Source: an uncultured Bacteroidales bacterium
GTDB taxonomy: Bacteria > Bacteroidota > Bacteroidia > Bacteroidales > Paludibacteraceae
NCBI GenBank assembly: GCA_903927945.1
Contig: CAIYOZ010000042.1
Span: 1-53,663, forward strand
DNA length: 53,663 bases
Direction: 5' to 3'
Numbering within the stretch: position 1 is the first letter of the stretch; every line of letters begins with the position of its first letter. This document shows positions 8,016-16,028 of the stretch, in pieces. The position numbers and the translations under genes are program-made. The notes beneath the pieces were generated by a model. It made no database searches and had not been told where the DNA came from. It saw nothing but the letters and a program-made list of their open reading frames with translations.

Positions 8016-8666
8016 CTAAAATAATTCACGTTCTTCCTTCAAAGATTGCCATTGAAGGTCAGAAGTAATGTTATTTGTCACGCTGATTGATTCTGTAGTA
8101 ATGTTAGCACTTGAAGTATACGAAGTAAGTTTACGCACCAACTCATTCCACCCTTTATTAAGAGTTATATTAAAAACATATGATTGAGTTGTATTTAGAA
8201 ACATATATGTATTTACATGTGTTCCTTTCATAGTAAATGTTCTGTCCGAATAAATAAAATAGGAATATGCCATTCCCGTTACAGCAGTACTGTCATTGGT
8301 GTAATTGCATTTTTTCAATGCTCCCGCAAGATTTTTATTCAAATATGAATAAAACGTAACAGTTGATCCTATCATGGCATTTGGATCGCTTATCGTTAAT
8401 CCTTTTTCTGCAAGAATCATTCCTAATTCCGGGACTTCTAAAATGAAAGAAAAATCACCTGTCGTTGACACACTACCGGAACCATCAAGATATTCAATTA
8501 TGGCACTCACCGAATCAATCGAATTGGGTACAAAATTTACTATTTTCCCTTTTATTAATCCATCACTAGTTACAGAACTTTTACTTGCTGAAAGATCATC
8601 CTTTTGGCAACTGAAAAATGTAATGCATAATATGACTAAAATAAGCTTGAAAATTGTTTTCTTCAT
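8016..8666 (-). CDS. Secreted lipoprotein of unknown function, paralogue 2 of 3
   Basis: A lipoprotein of 216 residues with signal MKKTIFKLILVILCITFFSC followed by QKDD. It aligns throughout with the proteins at 5488-6183 and 8895-9587 (SSVTSDGLIKGKIVNFVPNS, CNYTNDS, TMKGTHV, GWNELVRKLTSYTSS, ITSDLQW). It stops about ten residues after LQW, where the two paralogues carry a further tail (IRG..V...KIF), so its C-terminus looks trimmed. Its sequence has drifted more than the other pair. No enzymatic motif is visible. Confidence 0.75.
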   Translation of the reverse strand: MKKTIFKLILVILCITFFSCQKDDLSASKSSVTSDGLIKGKIVNFVPNSIDSVSAIIEYLDGSGSVSTTGDFSFILEVPELGMILAEKGLTISDPNAMIGSTVTFYSYLNKNLAGALKKCNYTNDSTAVTGMAYSYFIYSDRTFTMKGTHVNTYMFLNTTQSYVFNITLNKGWNELVRKLTSYTSSANITTESISVTNNITSDLQWQSLKEERELF

Positions 8667-8699
8667 TTTATTTGGTTTGAAATTGTTATTCTTACCTAC

Positions 8700-8880
8700 T
8701 CCGAATTACGTCTTTTTGTTCATTAGGAACTCGCGATTTCAATATCGCGATCTTTCTACAATATCCGTTCTACCTATGGAACATACTTGGTCCTGAAATT
8801 AATATGCTGGTGACATTTTGATATTATAATCCGGTGGTATTAGCCCCGTAGGTCATGTCAGATATTATAGTTTGATAATT
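8700..8880. repeat. Degenerate intergenic repeat, copy 2
   Basis: A diverged copy of the element at 5281-5475 (shared CTACAATATC, GGAACnTnC, TAAnCCGGTGGTnTTA, CCGTAGG), again located immediately 3' of a paralogous lipoprotein gene (8895-9587). Confidence 0.55.
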
Positions 8881-8894
8881 AAGGAAAAGGATTA

Positions 8895-9587
8895 CTATCT
8901 TAACGAAAATATCTTTACAGCTTTAACGCCACGAATATTTGAATAATCTGATTTGAAATAGCGCCATTGAAGGTCAGAAGTAATGTTATTTGTTAAACTC
9001 ACTGATAATGTTTCGCCTGTCGAGGTTGATGAATAGGCAGTTATTTTAGTCACTACTTCATTCCACCCAATAGTGAAAGCTACATTATAAAAAGTACTGG
9101 ATGTCTCTGTCTTAACACCATCAGTAGTTGTTTCTACATGTGTTCCATTCATCGTAAGAGGTTTGTTGAGATAAATATACGTCGAATATGCCATCCCAAC
9201 CTTTGATATAGTGTCATTAGTATAGTTACATTTTATCAACTCCCCGTTTGGATTGGAATTTAAAAATGAATTTATATTTTGTACTGGAGCTACAAAAGCT
9301 GTTGTATCACTCATTATGACACCGCTCAATTTCCTTTCCCATATTAATTGCATAACAGTTAATCCGATTGAAAATTCTCCTTTTGGAGATACTTTACCAC
9401 TACCGACAGGATGAATCATCACCGCACTCAACGAATCAATCGAATTGGGCACATAATTTACTATTTTCCCACTTAATGACCCACCACTGGTTACTGAACT
9501 GCTACCTGTTGATAGATCATCCTTTTGGCAACTGAAAAATGTAATACAAACCGCTAGTAAAATAAATTTGAATGTTGTTTTTATCAT
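8895..9587 (-). CDS. Secreted lipoprotein of unknown function, paralogue 3 of 3
   Basis: A lipoprotein of 230 residues: signal MIKTTFKFILLAVCITFFSC, then QKDDLSTGSSSVTSGG. It is closest to the protein at 5488-6183, sharing the same length, the blocks GKIVNYV, MSDTT, CNYTNDT, TMNGTHVET, GWNEVVTKITAYSST, ITSDLQW and the tail IRG.....KIF. The upstream non-coding sequence is also shared (AACACAT..., CCAAACAATT, TTCATTTAAACAAAATA), so this is a duplicated cassette and not just a gene family. Function unknown; probably an envelope lipoprotein. Confidence 0.75.
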   Translation of the reverse strand: MIKTTFKFILLAVCITFFSCQKDDLSTGSSSVTSGGSLSGKIVNYVPNSIDSLSAVMIHPVGSGKVSPKGEFSIGLTVMQLIWERKLSGVIMSDTTAFVAPVQNINSFLNSNPNGELIKCNYTNDTISKVGMAYSTYIYLNKPLTMNGTHVETTTDGVKTETSSTFYNVAFTIGWNEVVTKITAYSSTSTGETLSVSLTNNITSDLQWRYFKSDYSNIRGVKAVKIFSLR

Positions 9588-9861
9588 TCTTTGGTTTTTC
9601 TTTTTTTAGTGATACTGCTTCTTTAATATCAATATAATGAGTAAGATTTAGATCTGACGTAGTTTTGAAATTTGTAATTAAAAAGTCATTATTGATTCTG
9701 TATAACCTACTTCTTTTCACCCTACAAACATACTAAAATATTCATTCCCTTAACACATATTATCCAAATAGTTATAAACAAGTCCAAACAATTCCTTCAT
9801 TTAAACAAAATAAAACCGTTCAAACACTTATTCTGAAATGTTATTGGTAAAAAAACGTTAG

Positions 9862-10752
9862 TTACTTCACCTGACTAAAAGCCTCCAGGTATTTCTCAAT
9901 ATACTCCTCTTTCCGCTTGTTTTTATACTGCATGATATACCTCGGGTGTTCCAGTGCCACTATCTTTTCGAAGAAGCCGTAGCGGTTATTCAGTTCTCGC
10001 AGGTATTTCTCGTTCTTTCCCGTTCCCAGGCAGAAGCAGACATTCCGCTCCAGCCCCAAGGAAAGCTGTGTCGTGAGGTTCTCCACGATAAAATCAGATA
10101 CGCACCGGGTCAGTTCCTTGCTGTCGTAGTAGTTGTAATTCACCTCCCGGACTTTGCTGTCCAACTTCCCGTCCAAGCTACCGCCCAACCTTAAAGCGTA
10201 CGCAGTACCTTTAAGCGTTTTCTTTATTGGAAATGCAGACTCATTATCTTTGATCGTTTGGTCTTGCAAAGAAACGCTGTCATGTCCTTCGGACGACGAA
10301 AGGTTAATCGACGAAAGGTTTGTAGATGACAGGTTTGTAGACAACAGGTTTGTAAACCCCAGGGGGCATACCGCGCTGATGTAAAACTGCCGGTAGAATA
10401 CTTCTGGCCCACCGAATGCCCGGATCATGTCATAGATAAATACCGAGGAAGGTTCGTGCGCCCTGGGTCCTGCGTAGGGGATATCGCACTGTTCGGTCAG
10501 GTGTTTAGGGTCGGTAAAAGGGATACCCGTCAGTCCCGCCCCAAAGCGTCCGGGGTTTATGCCCAGGATCAGGTGCCGCGGGGCATGGTCGTTGTAGTAC
10601 TTCCTGTAAAATGCCGTGGAGACATCCATCACCGCCTCGTTTTCCCGGAAAGGGTTCATAATCCGAATCCCTTCAGGCAAACTGCCCCTGAAGTCAAGTG
10701 ATGCATTGAAATCGATTATCTTATCGGCCAGTGTTTCCATACTTATTGTCAT
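9862..10752 (-). CDS. SMUG/DUF4918-type uracil-DNA glycosylase family protein with an internal repeat insertion
   Basis: A 296-residue protein. LILGINPGRFGAGLTGIPF (61-79) corresponds to the SMUG/UDG active-site loop (GxNPGxxGxxxTGxPF) and HPRYIMQY near 252-259 to the C-terminal His loop. Such enzymes excise damaged or deaminated bases to start base-excision repair. Residues of about 135-204 interrupt the domain between PLGFT and NYNYYDSKEL; this insert begins with four repeats of LSSTN/LSSIN type encoded by 15-bp DNA units. The ATG at 10752 overlaps the dinD stop by 4 bp (ATGA), so both genes are translated from one mRNA. Activity despite the insert is plausible but unproven. Confidence 0.8.
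   Translation of the reverse strand: MTISMETLADKIIDFNASLDFRGSLPEGIRIMNPFRENEAVMDVSTAFYRKYYNDHAPRHLILGINPGRFGAGLTGIPFTDPKHLTEQCDIPYAGPRAHEPSSVFIYDMIRAFGGPEVFYRQFYISAVCPLGFTNLLSTNLSSTNLSSINLSSSEGHDSVSLQDQTIKDNESAFPIKKTLKGTAYALRLGGSLDGKLDSKVREVNYNYYDSKELTRCVSDFIVENLTTQLSLGLERNVCFCLGTGKNEKYLRELNNRYGFFEKIVALEHPRYIMQYKNKRKEEYIEKYLEAFSQVK
10294..10353. repeat. 15-bp in-frame tandem repeat within the glycosylase gene
   Basis: Four 15-bp units on the plus strand: CGACGAAAGGTTAAT, CGACGAAAGGTTTGT, AGATGACAGGTTTGT, AGACAACAGGTTTGT. They encode the Ser/Asn/Leu-rich repeat (minus strand) and keep the frame. Confidence 0.85.
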
Positions 10753-11603
10753 TCATCGAGCATCAGGTTCCTGGGATGGTCCTTGAGTTTTTTCAATTGT
10801 TCCCTTTCCACGGCACTGATACTTTTTGCTGGTAGTGGCAAGTCTTCGGGCATGGTACCACCCACACGTTCTATGGTTCCACGGACTTCCTTTCCCACAA
10901 TGAAATGGATATCATTGGCTTCATCGGATGTCGAGGCATTATCTTTTTTCAGTTTCTCTTCCGTCTGGGATATCCTGAACAGATTGGCAATCATTTCGGT
11001 ACTCCCCATAAAATCAAGTATCTTTTCACTCTTCTTTAATCCTTTCTTTGTATGGATATCTTCCACTCTCAACCCTCCGTAAAGTCCCATATAGCCTGCA
11101 TTTTGAAAGGTGGCATATTCTTCGTTGCTGATCACCCCGGCATTGTGGGCAGCCTCGGCAAGCATCTGGTTCCATTGCTTGATGTCTCCCCTGATGACCA
11201 GCCGCTTGTTATCTTCGTCGAGTTGATTAAAATAATCGGCAACTTCCTGTCTCCTGGTTTGAATGGCAAAATAGGTCTGTCCCAATGCTATCACCTCCTT
11301 GCGCGGATCGCCATTCTGAACAATCAGGTAACAAGCGTATCGGGTAAGTTTGTAATCAATTATAGGTTTTGATGCAACACCAGACTCAACCATTTTGCTG
11401 ACCTCAGCAAAATGGTTATCTATCTCATAACCACTGTTTTTACATGCCAATATTGCCCTTTCCAATACCTTGGCAAAATTCCGCCATTGTACATATTCCA
11501 GCACTCCGGCCAGCTCGCGCGCAACCCAATACTCACTGCCATCGTCCGAAAGATGTTTTATTTCTTCGAACAATGTGTACTCTTTTGCTTCCAAGTTACT
11601 CAT
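10749..11603 (-). CDS. dinD: DNA damage-inducible protein D
   Basis: A 284-residue DinD homologue of typical length. The N-terminal half is a BRO-N-like region (EEIKHLSDDGSEYWVARELAGVLEY, split: YWVARELAG and LEYVQWRNF), followed by RYACYLIVQNGDPRKEVIALGQTYFA (conserved core ACYLIVQNGDPRKE) and the helical C-terminal part with AGVISNEEYATFQNAGYMGLYGGL and DFMGSTEMIANLFRISQTE motifs characteristic of DinD. E. coli DinD is SOS-induced and inhibits RecA-mediated strand exchange. Here it is co-translated with a base-excision-type glycosylase, which supports a DNA-damage role. I saw no convincing LexA box upstream. Confidence 0.9.
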   Translation of the reverse strand: MSNLEAKEYTLFEEIKHLSDDGSEYWVARELAGVLEYVQWRNFAKVLERAILACKNSGYEIDNHFAEVSKMVESGVASKPIIDYKLTRYACYLIVQNGDPRKEVIALGQTYFAIQTRRQEVADYFNQLDEDNKRLVIRGDIKQWNQMLAEAAHNAGVISNEEYATFQNAGYMGLYGGLRVEDIHTKKGLKKSEKILDFMGSTEMIANLFRISQTEEKLKKDNASTSDEANDIHFIVGKEVRGTIERVGGTMPEDLPLPAKSISAVEREQLKKLKDHPRNLMLDE

Positions 11604-11716
11604 AGCCTGTTCTTTTTTAGGGAGATGAAACTATTATAGTTAACTTTGTAATTTTCTGTAAAAACGATAATTGCTTATTTTATCTTATAATCCACAAAAC
11701 AACACAACCCATTATA

Positions 11717-11729
11717 TGTTTGTCAAACA
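11717..11729. promoter_or_regulatory. Short perfect palindrome upstream of dinD
   Basis: TGTTTG-T-CAAACA, a 6-bp perfect inverted repeat with a 1-nt centre, lies about 115 nt upstream of dinD in the gap after the gene at 11814-12422. It could be an operator or part of a transcript end. Confidence 0.3.
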
Positions 11730-11813
11730 AGCATATAAGTATAATGTTTAACCCCCGGGTACAAACAGTATTATGTTGATCACTTTCAAGTACCACATAA
11801 TTTTCATTATTTC

Positions 11814-12422
11814 TTAATTAATCACTGAGTCAATTTTTGATATAATATTGTATTGTCTGTATTCTAATATATTAGGATCAAAAAAATCCTTTTTGTTATA
11901 CGTTATCTTTATTGTTTTACCCATTAATGTGTTATAATTAGCTGTCAATTCGACATCGGAATGAATGAAGGACATCCAGTGAAATTTATAGATTTTACCA
12001 AAATCATCTCTTAAAGAGAATACCACAAAATTGGCATTTTCAATTTTAGTAACCACTCCTTCAATGATCTTTTCATTCTGATCCAATTCTATGTTTTTCG
12101 TGGCCCTCTTTGTGATTCTCGATAATCCATCAGGACACACTACTGCCATTTTAATTCCAATCAATTTGCCGAGTTTTTCTCCAACCTGAGCATCCATTTT
12201 ATCAAGATCAATGTCATAGTCGTGTTTCAACTGTTTTCTGTAAGGCATTGCCGCATCAATCATGCAAAGGCCAATCTTCATATTAAATTTAGTGGTCTCC
12301 AGCGTATCCGAAATATTATCCAGGGAATTACATGTTTTAAGTGTGATTTTATCGATATAAGTTTGAGAAAAGCAATGGATACCTGAAAAAAGAAATAAAG
12401 TAAAAATTAGAAAATGCTTCAT
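11814..12422 (-). CDS. Secreted hypothetical protein
   Basis: A 202-residue protein with a type I signal (MKHFLIFTLFLFSGIHCFSQ, cleavage after SFSQ-type end). The mature part contains a predicted helical N-terminal half with MIDAAMPYRKQL and a beta-rich C-terminal half (GVVTKIENANFVVFSLRDDFGK, core FVVFSLRDD; TLMGKTIKITYNKKDFFDP). It resembles small Bacteroidota periplasmic proteins in which a binding domain follows a helical module, but I do not recognise the family. No catalytic motif is visible. It is separated by more than 200 nt from dinD and by 645 nt from the gene upstream. Confidence 0.6.
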   Translation of the reverse strand: MKHFLIFTLFLFSGIHCFSQTYIDKITLKTCNSLDNISDTLETTKFNMKIGLCMIDAAMPYRKQLKHDYDIDLDKMDAQVGEKLGKLIGIKMAVVCPDGLSRITKRATKNIELDQNEKIIEGVVTKIENANFVVFSLRDDFGKIYKFHWMSFIHSDVELTANYNTLMGKTIKITYNKKDFFDPNILEYRQYNIISKIDSVIN

Positions 12423-13067
12423 TATCGGATTGTTTTAAATGAGAATTTATGTATACGATTGAAAAGAGGAAAGGTTTGACGAATTGAATATGATTACTGA
12501 AAAAAAGCTCTATTCCTTCAACTCCACAAACGTACGAAAAATAATTATTTTATTAACACATTTTGCATGATAAGTTTAAAAAAGGTAACAGGAAGTATAT
12601 CAAATTCAATCCAGGCTTTTCTTGTGAATAGGAATAATACCTTGTTTGTGTTACTAAACGCTTATTAAACAGGCTATTTACTTGTGCTCTGTTAATTCAG
12701 TTATTGGTATCACTACCGTGTTCCTTTCTCTGTATTTCGTTCTTTGTATCGATATACTTTGTATTTAGTTGCGAGGGGGTTCCGAGGGGGTTCCGAGGGA
12801 TGCAGCCCTTTCAACCCCCAGTCAACCTCCTCCCATGTCCCTCCGATTCCCCTTGAAATATAAAACAAAAGGTAGTCAAGCTCCGGATGAACATAGGATG
12901 AACATGATCTCCGGTCAAGGCAGGCCCGGAAATACAAACGAAGAGCATACGGATAGAAAAAGGTTCAGGGAAGATTAAGAAGGCGAACCTGAAAATTCGT
13001 TTCCCGGAGGAATAGTTCCCGGAAGAATGGGTTCAGATGGATAGGCGCCAATACAATGGAGCTGAAC
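12423..13067. other. 645-bp intergenic region, no gene supported
   Basis: Short open frames on both strands overlap each other at 12713-12978 and have no protein-like features. The region holds a direct repeat CGAGGGGGTTC twice in tandem (12772-12793, 11-bp period, third partial copy) and a hairpin GGGGGTT...AACCCCC at 12786-12819 with an inner AGGG/CCCT stem. The rest shows nothing I can identify. Confidence 0.6.
12772..12819. repeat. 11-bp tandem repeat with GC-rich hairpin
   Basis: CGAGGGGGTTC is repeated in direct tandem and begins a third time. GGGGGTT (12786-12792) pairs with AACCCCC (12813-12819), with an internal AGGG/CCCT stem. The 11-bp period matches the elements at 1543-1761 and 35988-36187, but no other sequence is shared. 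Confidence 0.55.
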
Positions 13068-14630
13068 TCAATACTGTTGATGTTCAAGGACTGGATCGGA
13101 GGGTAGGTGTTCGCCGCTCTTTTGCTTTAGGACAACGCTCAGGGGTATATTCTTGATTTTGGCTTCTACCCAGGCGGTGAAGTCGAACACGCGCAGCAGC
13201 TGGAGCTCGAATTTGTTGTTGTGCAGTTCCAGGAGTTCGGGTTCTATCTTTACCCACAGGTTCAGCCGTTCCTTTTTGGAAAGGGTGTCGAGGGACTTGT
13301 TGAAGAGTTTCAGGATCAGGTGCTCGATCTGGTAGGTGCGTTCGTTGCTCTGGATATCGCGCCGTACCGACCGTGCTTCGGAGGCGATATAATCGTACTC
13401 GTTCAATTCGTACAACACCATCATGTTCACCAGCCTGATGGTTTTATACAGGGGCAGGGAATAAATGCTTTTCTCGCTGATCATCACCTGGGTGAGGCAT
13501 TTGCGGGCCCGCTTGAAATCCCGTGTGCCCAGATACACGAGGGCGGTGTAGAGCGTCAGTTGCACTTGCCGGGCGGCGGTCAGCAGGTCGGTATGGTCAT
13601 ACAAATCTTCCTTGTGGCGGTCGATCAATTCTTTGGCAGCTTCGAAATTCCCCCTGTCCAGGAAAGGGAACATCGTGTAGAGAAACACCACACACTGGAT
13701 CTGCATCCTGAAATGAGTGGATACCGTCACGATGTTGTTCAGCTGGTTGATGAAATAAGTCATCCCTTCATAATTGCGGATGGTGCGCAGGCTTTCCAGG
13801 ACACCCTCTATGGTCATCAGGTAATACATCGGGGGGTTGCTCAGCAGATGCTTGTTCTGTTCGAAGGTATTGTTCAGCTCGTAGAACGAGTGGAGCGCCG
13901 ATTTGTAGTCGCCCACATTGATCAGGTAATTCGATTGGAAGAGTTTATGCGTTTTCTGGGTTTCAAAGTTCTCGAACCCGAAGCTGGACACAATACTCAT
14001 TTCGCTAACTACCAGGTCGTTGAATTCCTGTTTTTGTTTGGTGGAACGCACCGTGCCCTTATAGAGGATACGGTGTTTGAGCAATTCGTACAGCGAGGCA
14101 TGTTCGTTGATCTTGCGGATCTTCTTGAGGGTATCGTTTATCCGGTACTGCTTGCTCAGCAGCTCATTCTCGGTGATATCCGGGAAATCAAGGCTCAGCA
14201 GGTAATCCAGCTCCATTTTGCGGGCAATGAGCAGGATGGAGAAATTCTCAAACTTCAGTGCTTCCTGCTGTACTCTGGCCAGCATCAGGAAACATTCCTT
14301 ATAAATGGACTTTTCATACAATACCTTCGCTTCCATCAACTGGTTGAACAATGAAAAAAAGTGATCCTGATTCCTCCGAAGCCGGGAGAGAATGGTGAGC
14401 AGCGTATCGAACAGGTAATTGATAGCGGTGTTCAATCCCACTTCTTTGCGGGACTTGATGAACTCTTCCTTGATGGCATCCCCGGAGGTGAGTCGGTTCT
14501 TTTCGATCAGTTTGTACAGGAAGACGTAATCGGCTTCATTTTCAACCACCCCGAATTCGGAGGAAATACTCTTCCGTTCCGATTTACTCAGGGAATTAAT
14601 AAGCATGATAAGCGAAGAGAACCTGGACAT
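13068..14630 (-). CDS. Helical-repeat (TPR-like) protein divergent from the ribose locus, possible regulator
   Basis: A 520-residue soluble, almost entirely helical protein with no signal or membrane segment. The N-terminus has a short LSKSERKSIS block, seen in a Bacteroidota family encoded next to ribokinase/SusCD loci; the rest is TPR-like helical pairs (for example YKSALHSFYELNNTFEQ, GNFEAAKELIDRHKE, RDFKRARKCLTQVM). No DNA-binding helix-turn-helix is evident. It is divergently transcribed from ribokinase with a 270-bp shared intergenic region, the classic place for a pathway regulator. The ribose locus of B. thetaiotaomicron also has its regulator at its edge, but I could not test whether this is its counterpart. 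Confidence 0.6.
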   Translation of the reverse strand: MSRFSSLIMLINSLSKSERKSISSEFGVVENEADYVFLYKLIEKNRLTSGDAIKEEFIKSRKEVGLNTAINYLFDTLLTILSRLRRNQDHFFSLFNQLMEAKVLYEKSIYKECFLMLARVQQEALKFENFSILLIARKMELDYLLSLDFPDITENELLSKQYRINDTLKKIRKINEHASLYELLKHRILYKGTVRSTKQKQEFNDLVVSEMSIVSSFGFENFETQKTHKLFQSNYLINVGDYKSALHSFYELNNTFEQNKHLLSNPPMYYLMTIEGVLESLRTIRNYEGMTYFINQLNNIVTVSTHFRMQIQCVVFLYTMFPFLDRGNFEAAKELIDRHKEDLYDHTDLLTAARQVQLTLYTALVYLGTRDFKRARKCLTQVMISEKSIYSLPLYKTIRLVNMMVLYELNEYDYIASEARSVRRDIQSNERTYQIEHLILKLFNKSLDTLSKKERLNLWVKIEPELLELHNNKFELQLLRVFDFTAWVEAKIKNIPLSVVLKQKSGEHLPSDPVLEHQQY

Positions 14631-14836
14631 GATTATTTTTTCTGCAAGGATACAAATAAAGTTTCATATTTTATTACATGTTTGATAAAATTATGGCTGT
14701 AAATATAAATATTGTACTATTTTAATTATGTTATCTATCCTATAATCAGAAATATAGTGATAAATGACAAATATTTTATCTGTTTGAAATTGTTATAATG
14801 ACTTTATTGTTGTTTTTTTATCATTTAGAATCCAAT

Positions 14837-14856
14837 TATGTTTGTGTCACCAAACA
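14837..14856 (+). promoter_or_regulatory. Bacteroidota-type promoter box overlapped by a palindrome, upstream of ribokinase
   Basis: TATGTTTG at 14837-14844 matches the Bacteroidota -7 consensus TAnnTTTG exactly; a T-rich stretch takes the place of the -33 TTTG. Overlapping it, TGTTTG (14839-14844) and CAAACA (14851-14856) form a perfect inverted repeat with a 6-nt spacer, suitable as an operator. The start codon is 45 nt downstream. Confidence 0.45.
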
Positions 14857-14900
14857 GGTAAACAGATTATCCAGAATTCTAATCTTTAATAATCCAGTCC

Positions 14901-15821
14901 ATGAGCTCAAAAAAGATCGTTGTTATAGGGAGTTGTAACACAGATATGGTGGTAAAATCGAACAGGTTACCGGTACCCGGAGAAACTGTCTTGGGGGGTG
15001 CGTTTATGATGAATCCGGGAGGTAAGGGAGCAAACCAGGCAGTGGCCATAGCGCGCCTGTCGGGAAATGTCACTTTCATTTGCAAGACGGGGAACGACCT
15101 GTTTGGCAGGCAATCCATCGAGATGTACAGCGAGGAAAATATCAATACCGAATATGTGTTTTCCGACCCGCAGCTGCCTTCGGGAGTAGCCCTGATCATG
15201 GTGGATACGAACGGTGAAAACTGCATTGCGGTAGCCTCGGGAGCTAACGGCAGTCTGAGCCCCCAGGACATTGACAAGGCAAAAGACATCATCGAAGCGG
15301 GCGATATCCTGTTAATGCAACTCGAGATACCCATGGAAACGGTGCAATATGCAGCCCGGCTGGCACACAGCAAAGGAATCAGGGTGATATTGAACCCGGC
15401 GCCAGCGGCATTCCTGCCTGATGAACTGTTGCGAAGCCTGTACGCCATCATACCGAATGAGAACGAAGCCGAAATGCTATCGGGTGTCAAGGTCTTCGAT
15501 TGGGAATCGGCACGCAAGGCAGCTGACCTGATTAGTTCGAAGGGTGTTGAAATCGTGGTGATCACCATGGGATCAAAGGGTGCCTTGATCAAGGAAGGAA
15601 CCGAATATCACGAAGTGCCGGTAGCCAAGATCAAGGCCGTGGATACCACCGCAGCAGGCGATACATTCTGCGGTGCATTGTGTGTGGCGATCTCCGAGGG
15701 GCAGTCGACACTGGAAGCCGTGAAATTTGCCAACCGGGCTGCGGGAATCACTGTGACACGTGAAGGGGCTCAGGCAGCGATTCCGTATAGGAAGGAATTG
15801 ACAATGACCCCAAGCCCCTAA
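14901..15821 (+). CDS. rbsK: Ribokinase
   Basis: A PfkB-family sugar kinase of 306 residues that makes ribose 5-phosphate in the cytosol. It has the N-terminal substrate motif NPGGKGANQAVAIARL (38-53) and the C-terminal signature DTTAAGDTF (248-256) with catalytic base Asp254. It is the first gene of the ribose/ARH locus. The last residues, MTPSP (302-306), and the stop are encoded by one arm of a 23-bp inverted repeat (15807-15829 with 15979-16001), so the natural C-terminus has been rewritten by repeat insertion. The kinase core ends before that point and looks intact. Other PfkB sugars cannot be ruled out, but the neighbours favour ribose. Confidence 0.9.
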   Translation: MSSKKIVVIGSCNTDMVVKSNRLPVPGETVLGGAFMMNPGGKGANQAVAIARLSGNVTFICKTGNDLFGRQSIEMYSEENINTEYVFSDPQLPSGVALIMVDTNGENCIAVASGANGSLSPQDIDKAKDIIEAGDILLMQLEIPMETVQYAARLAHSKGIRVILNPAPAAFLPDELLRSLYAIIPNENEAEMLSGVKVFDWESARKAADLISSKGVEIVVITMGSKGALIKEGTEYHEVPVAKIKAVDTTAAGDTFCGALCVAISEGQSTLEAVKFANRAAGITVTREGAQAAIPYRKELTMTPSP

Positions 15822-16001
15822 AGGGGATGTGAAGAGGGGAGTTTATAGTTTATAGTTTATAGTCGGTAGTAAAGAAGTCGGTAGTAAGTGACAGACAATT
15901 AGGGTAGTAAGTTTATTTTTTTAATGAGAAAAGTGGAATTTAAAGTTTATAGAAACATAGGAGTAATTAGTTCTTAAACATCCCCTTTAGGGGCTTGGGG
16001 T
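15807..16001. repeat. 23-bp inverted repeat flanking the ribokinase-susC gap
   Basis: Positions 15807-15829 and 15979-16001 are perfect inverted copies of a 23-mer that itself contains the palindrome CCCCTTTAGGGG or its complement. A third copy with two differences is at 38863-38885. Between the arms is low-complexity TTTATAG and GTCGGTAGTAA text. Confidence 0.9.
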
Positions 16002-16028
16002 AATCACCTTAATCAACACATACATATT

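Noticed and set aside
12713-12978. Overlapping small open frames on both strands
   Set aside because: They overlap each other, lie over the hairpin and GGGGGTT repeats, and have no signal, motif or plausible start context.
13221-14354. 377-residue open frame on the plus strand
   Set aside because: It is the antisense shadow of the 13068-14630 gene; the translated sequence has the biased Val/Gln/Phe composition of a shadow and no domain.
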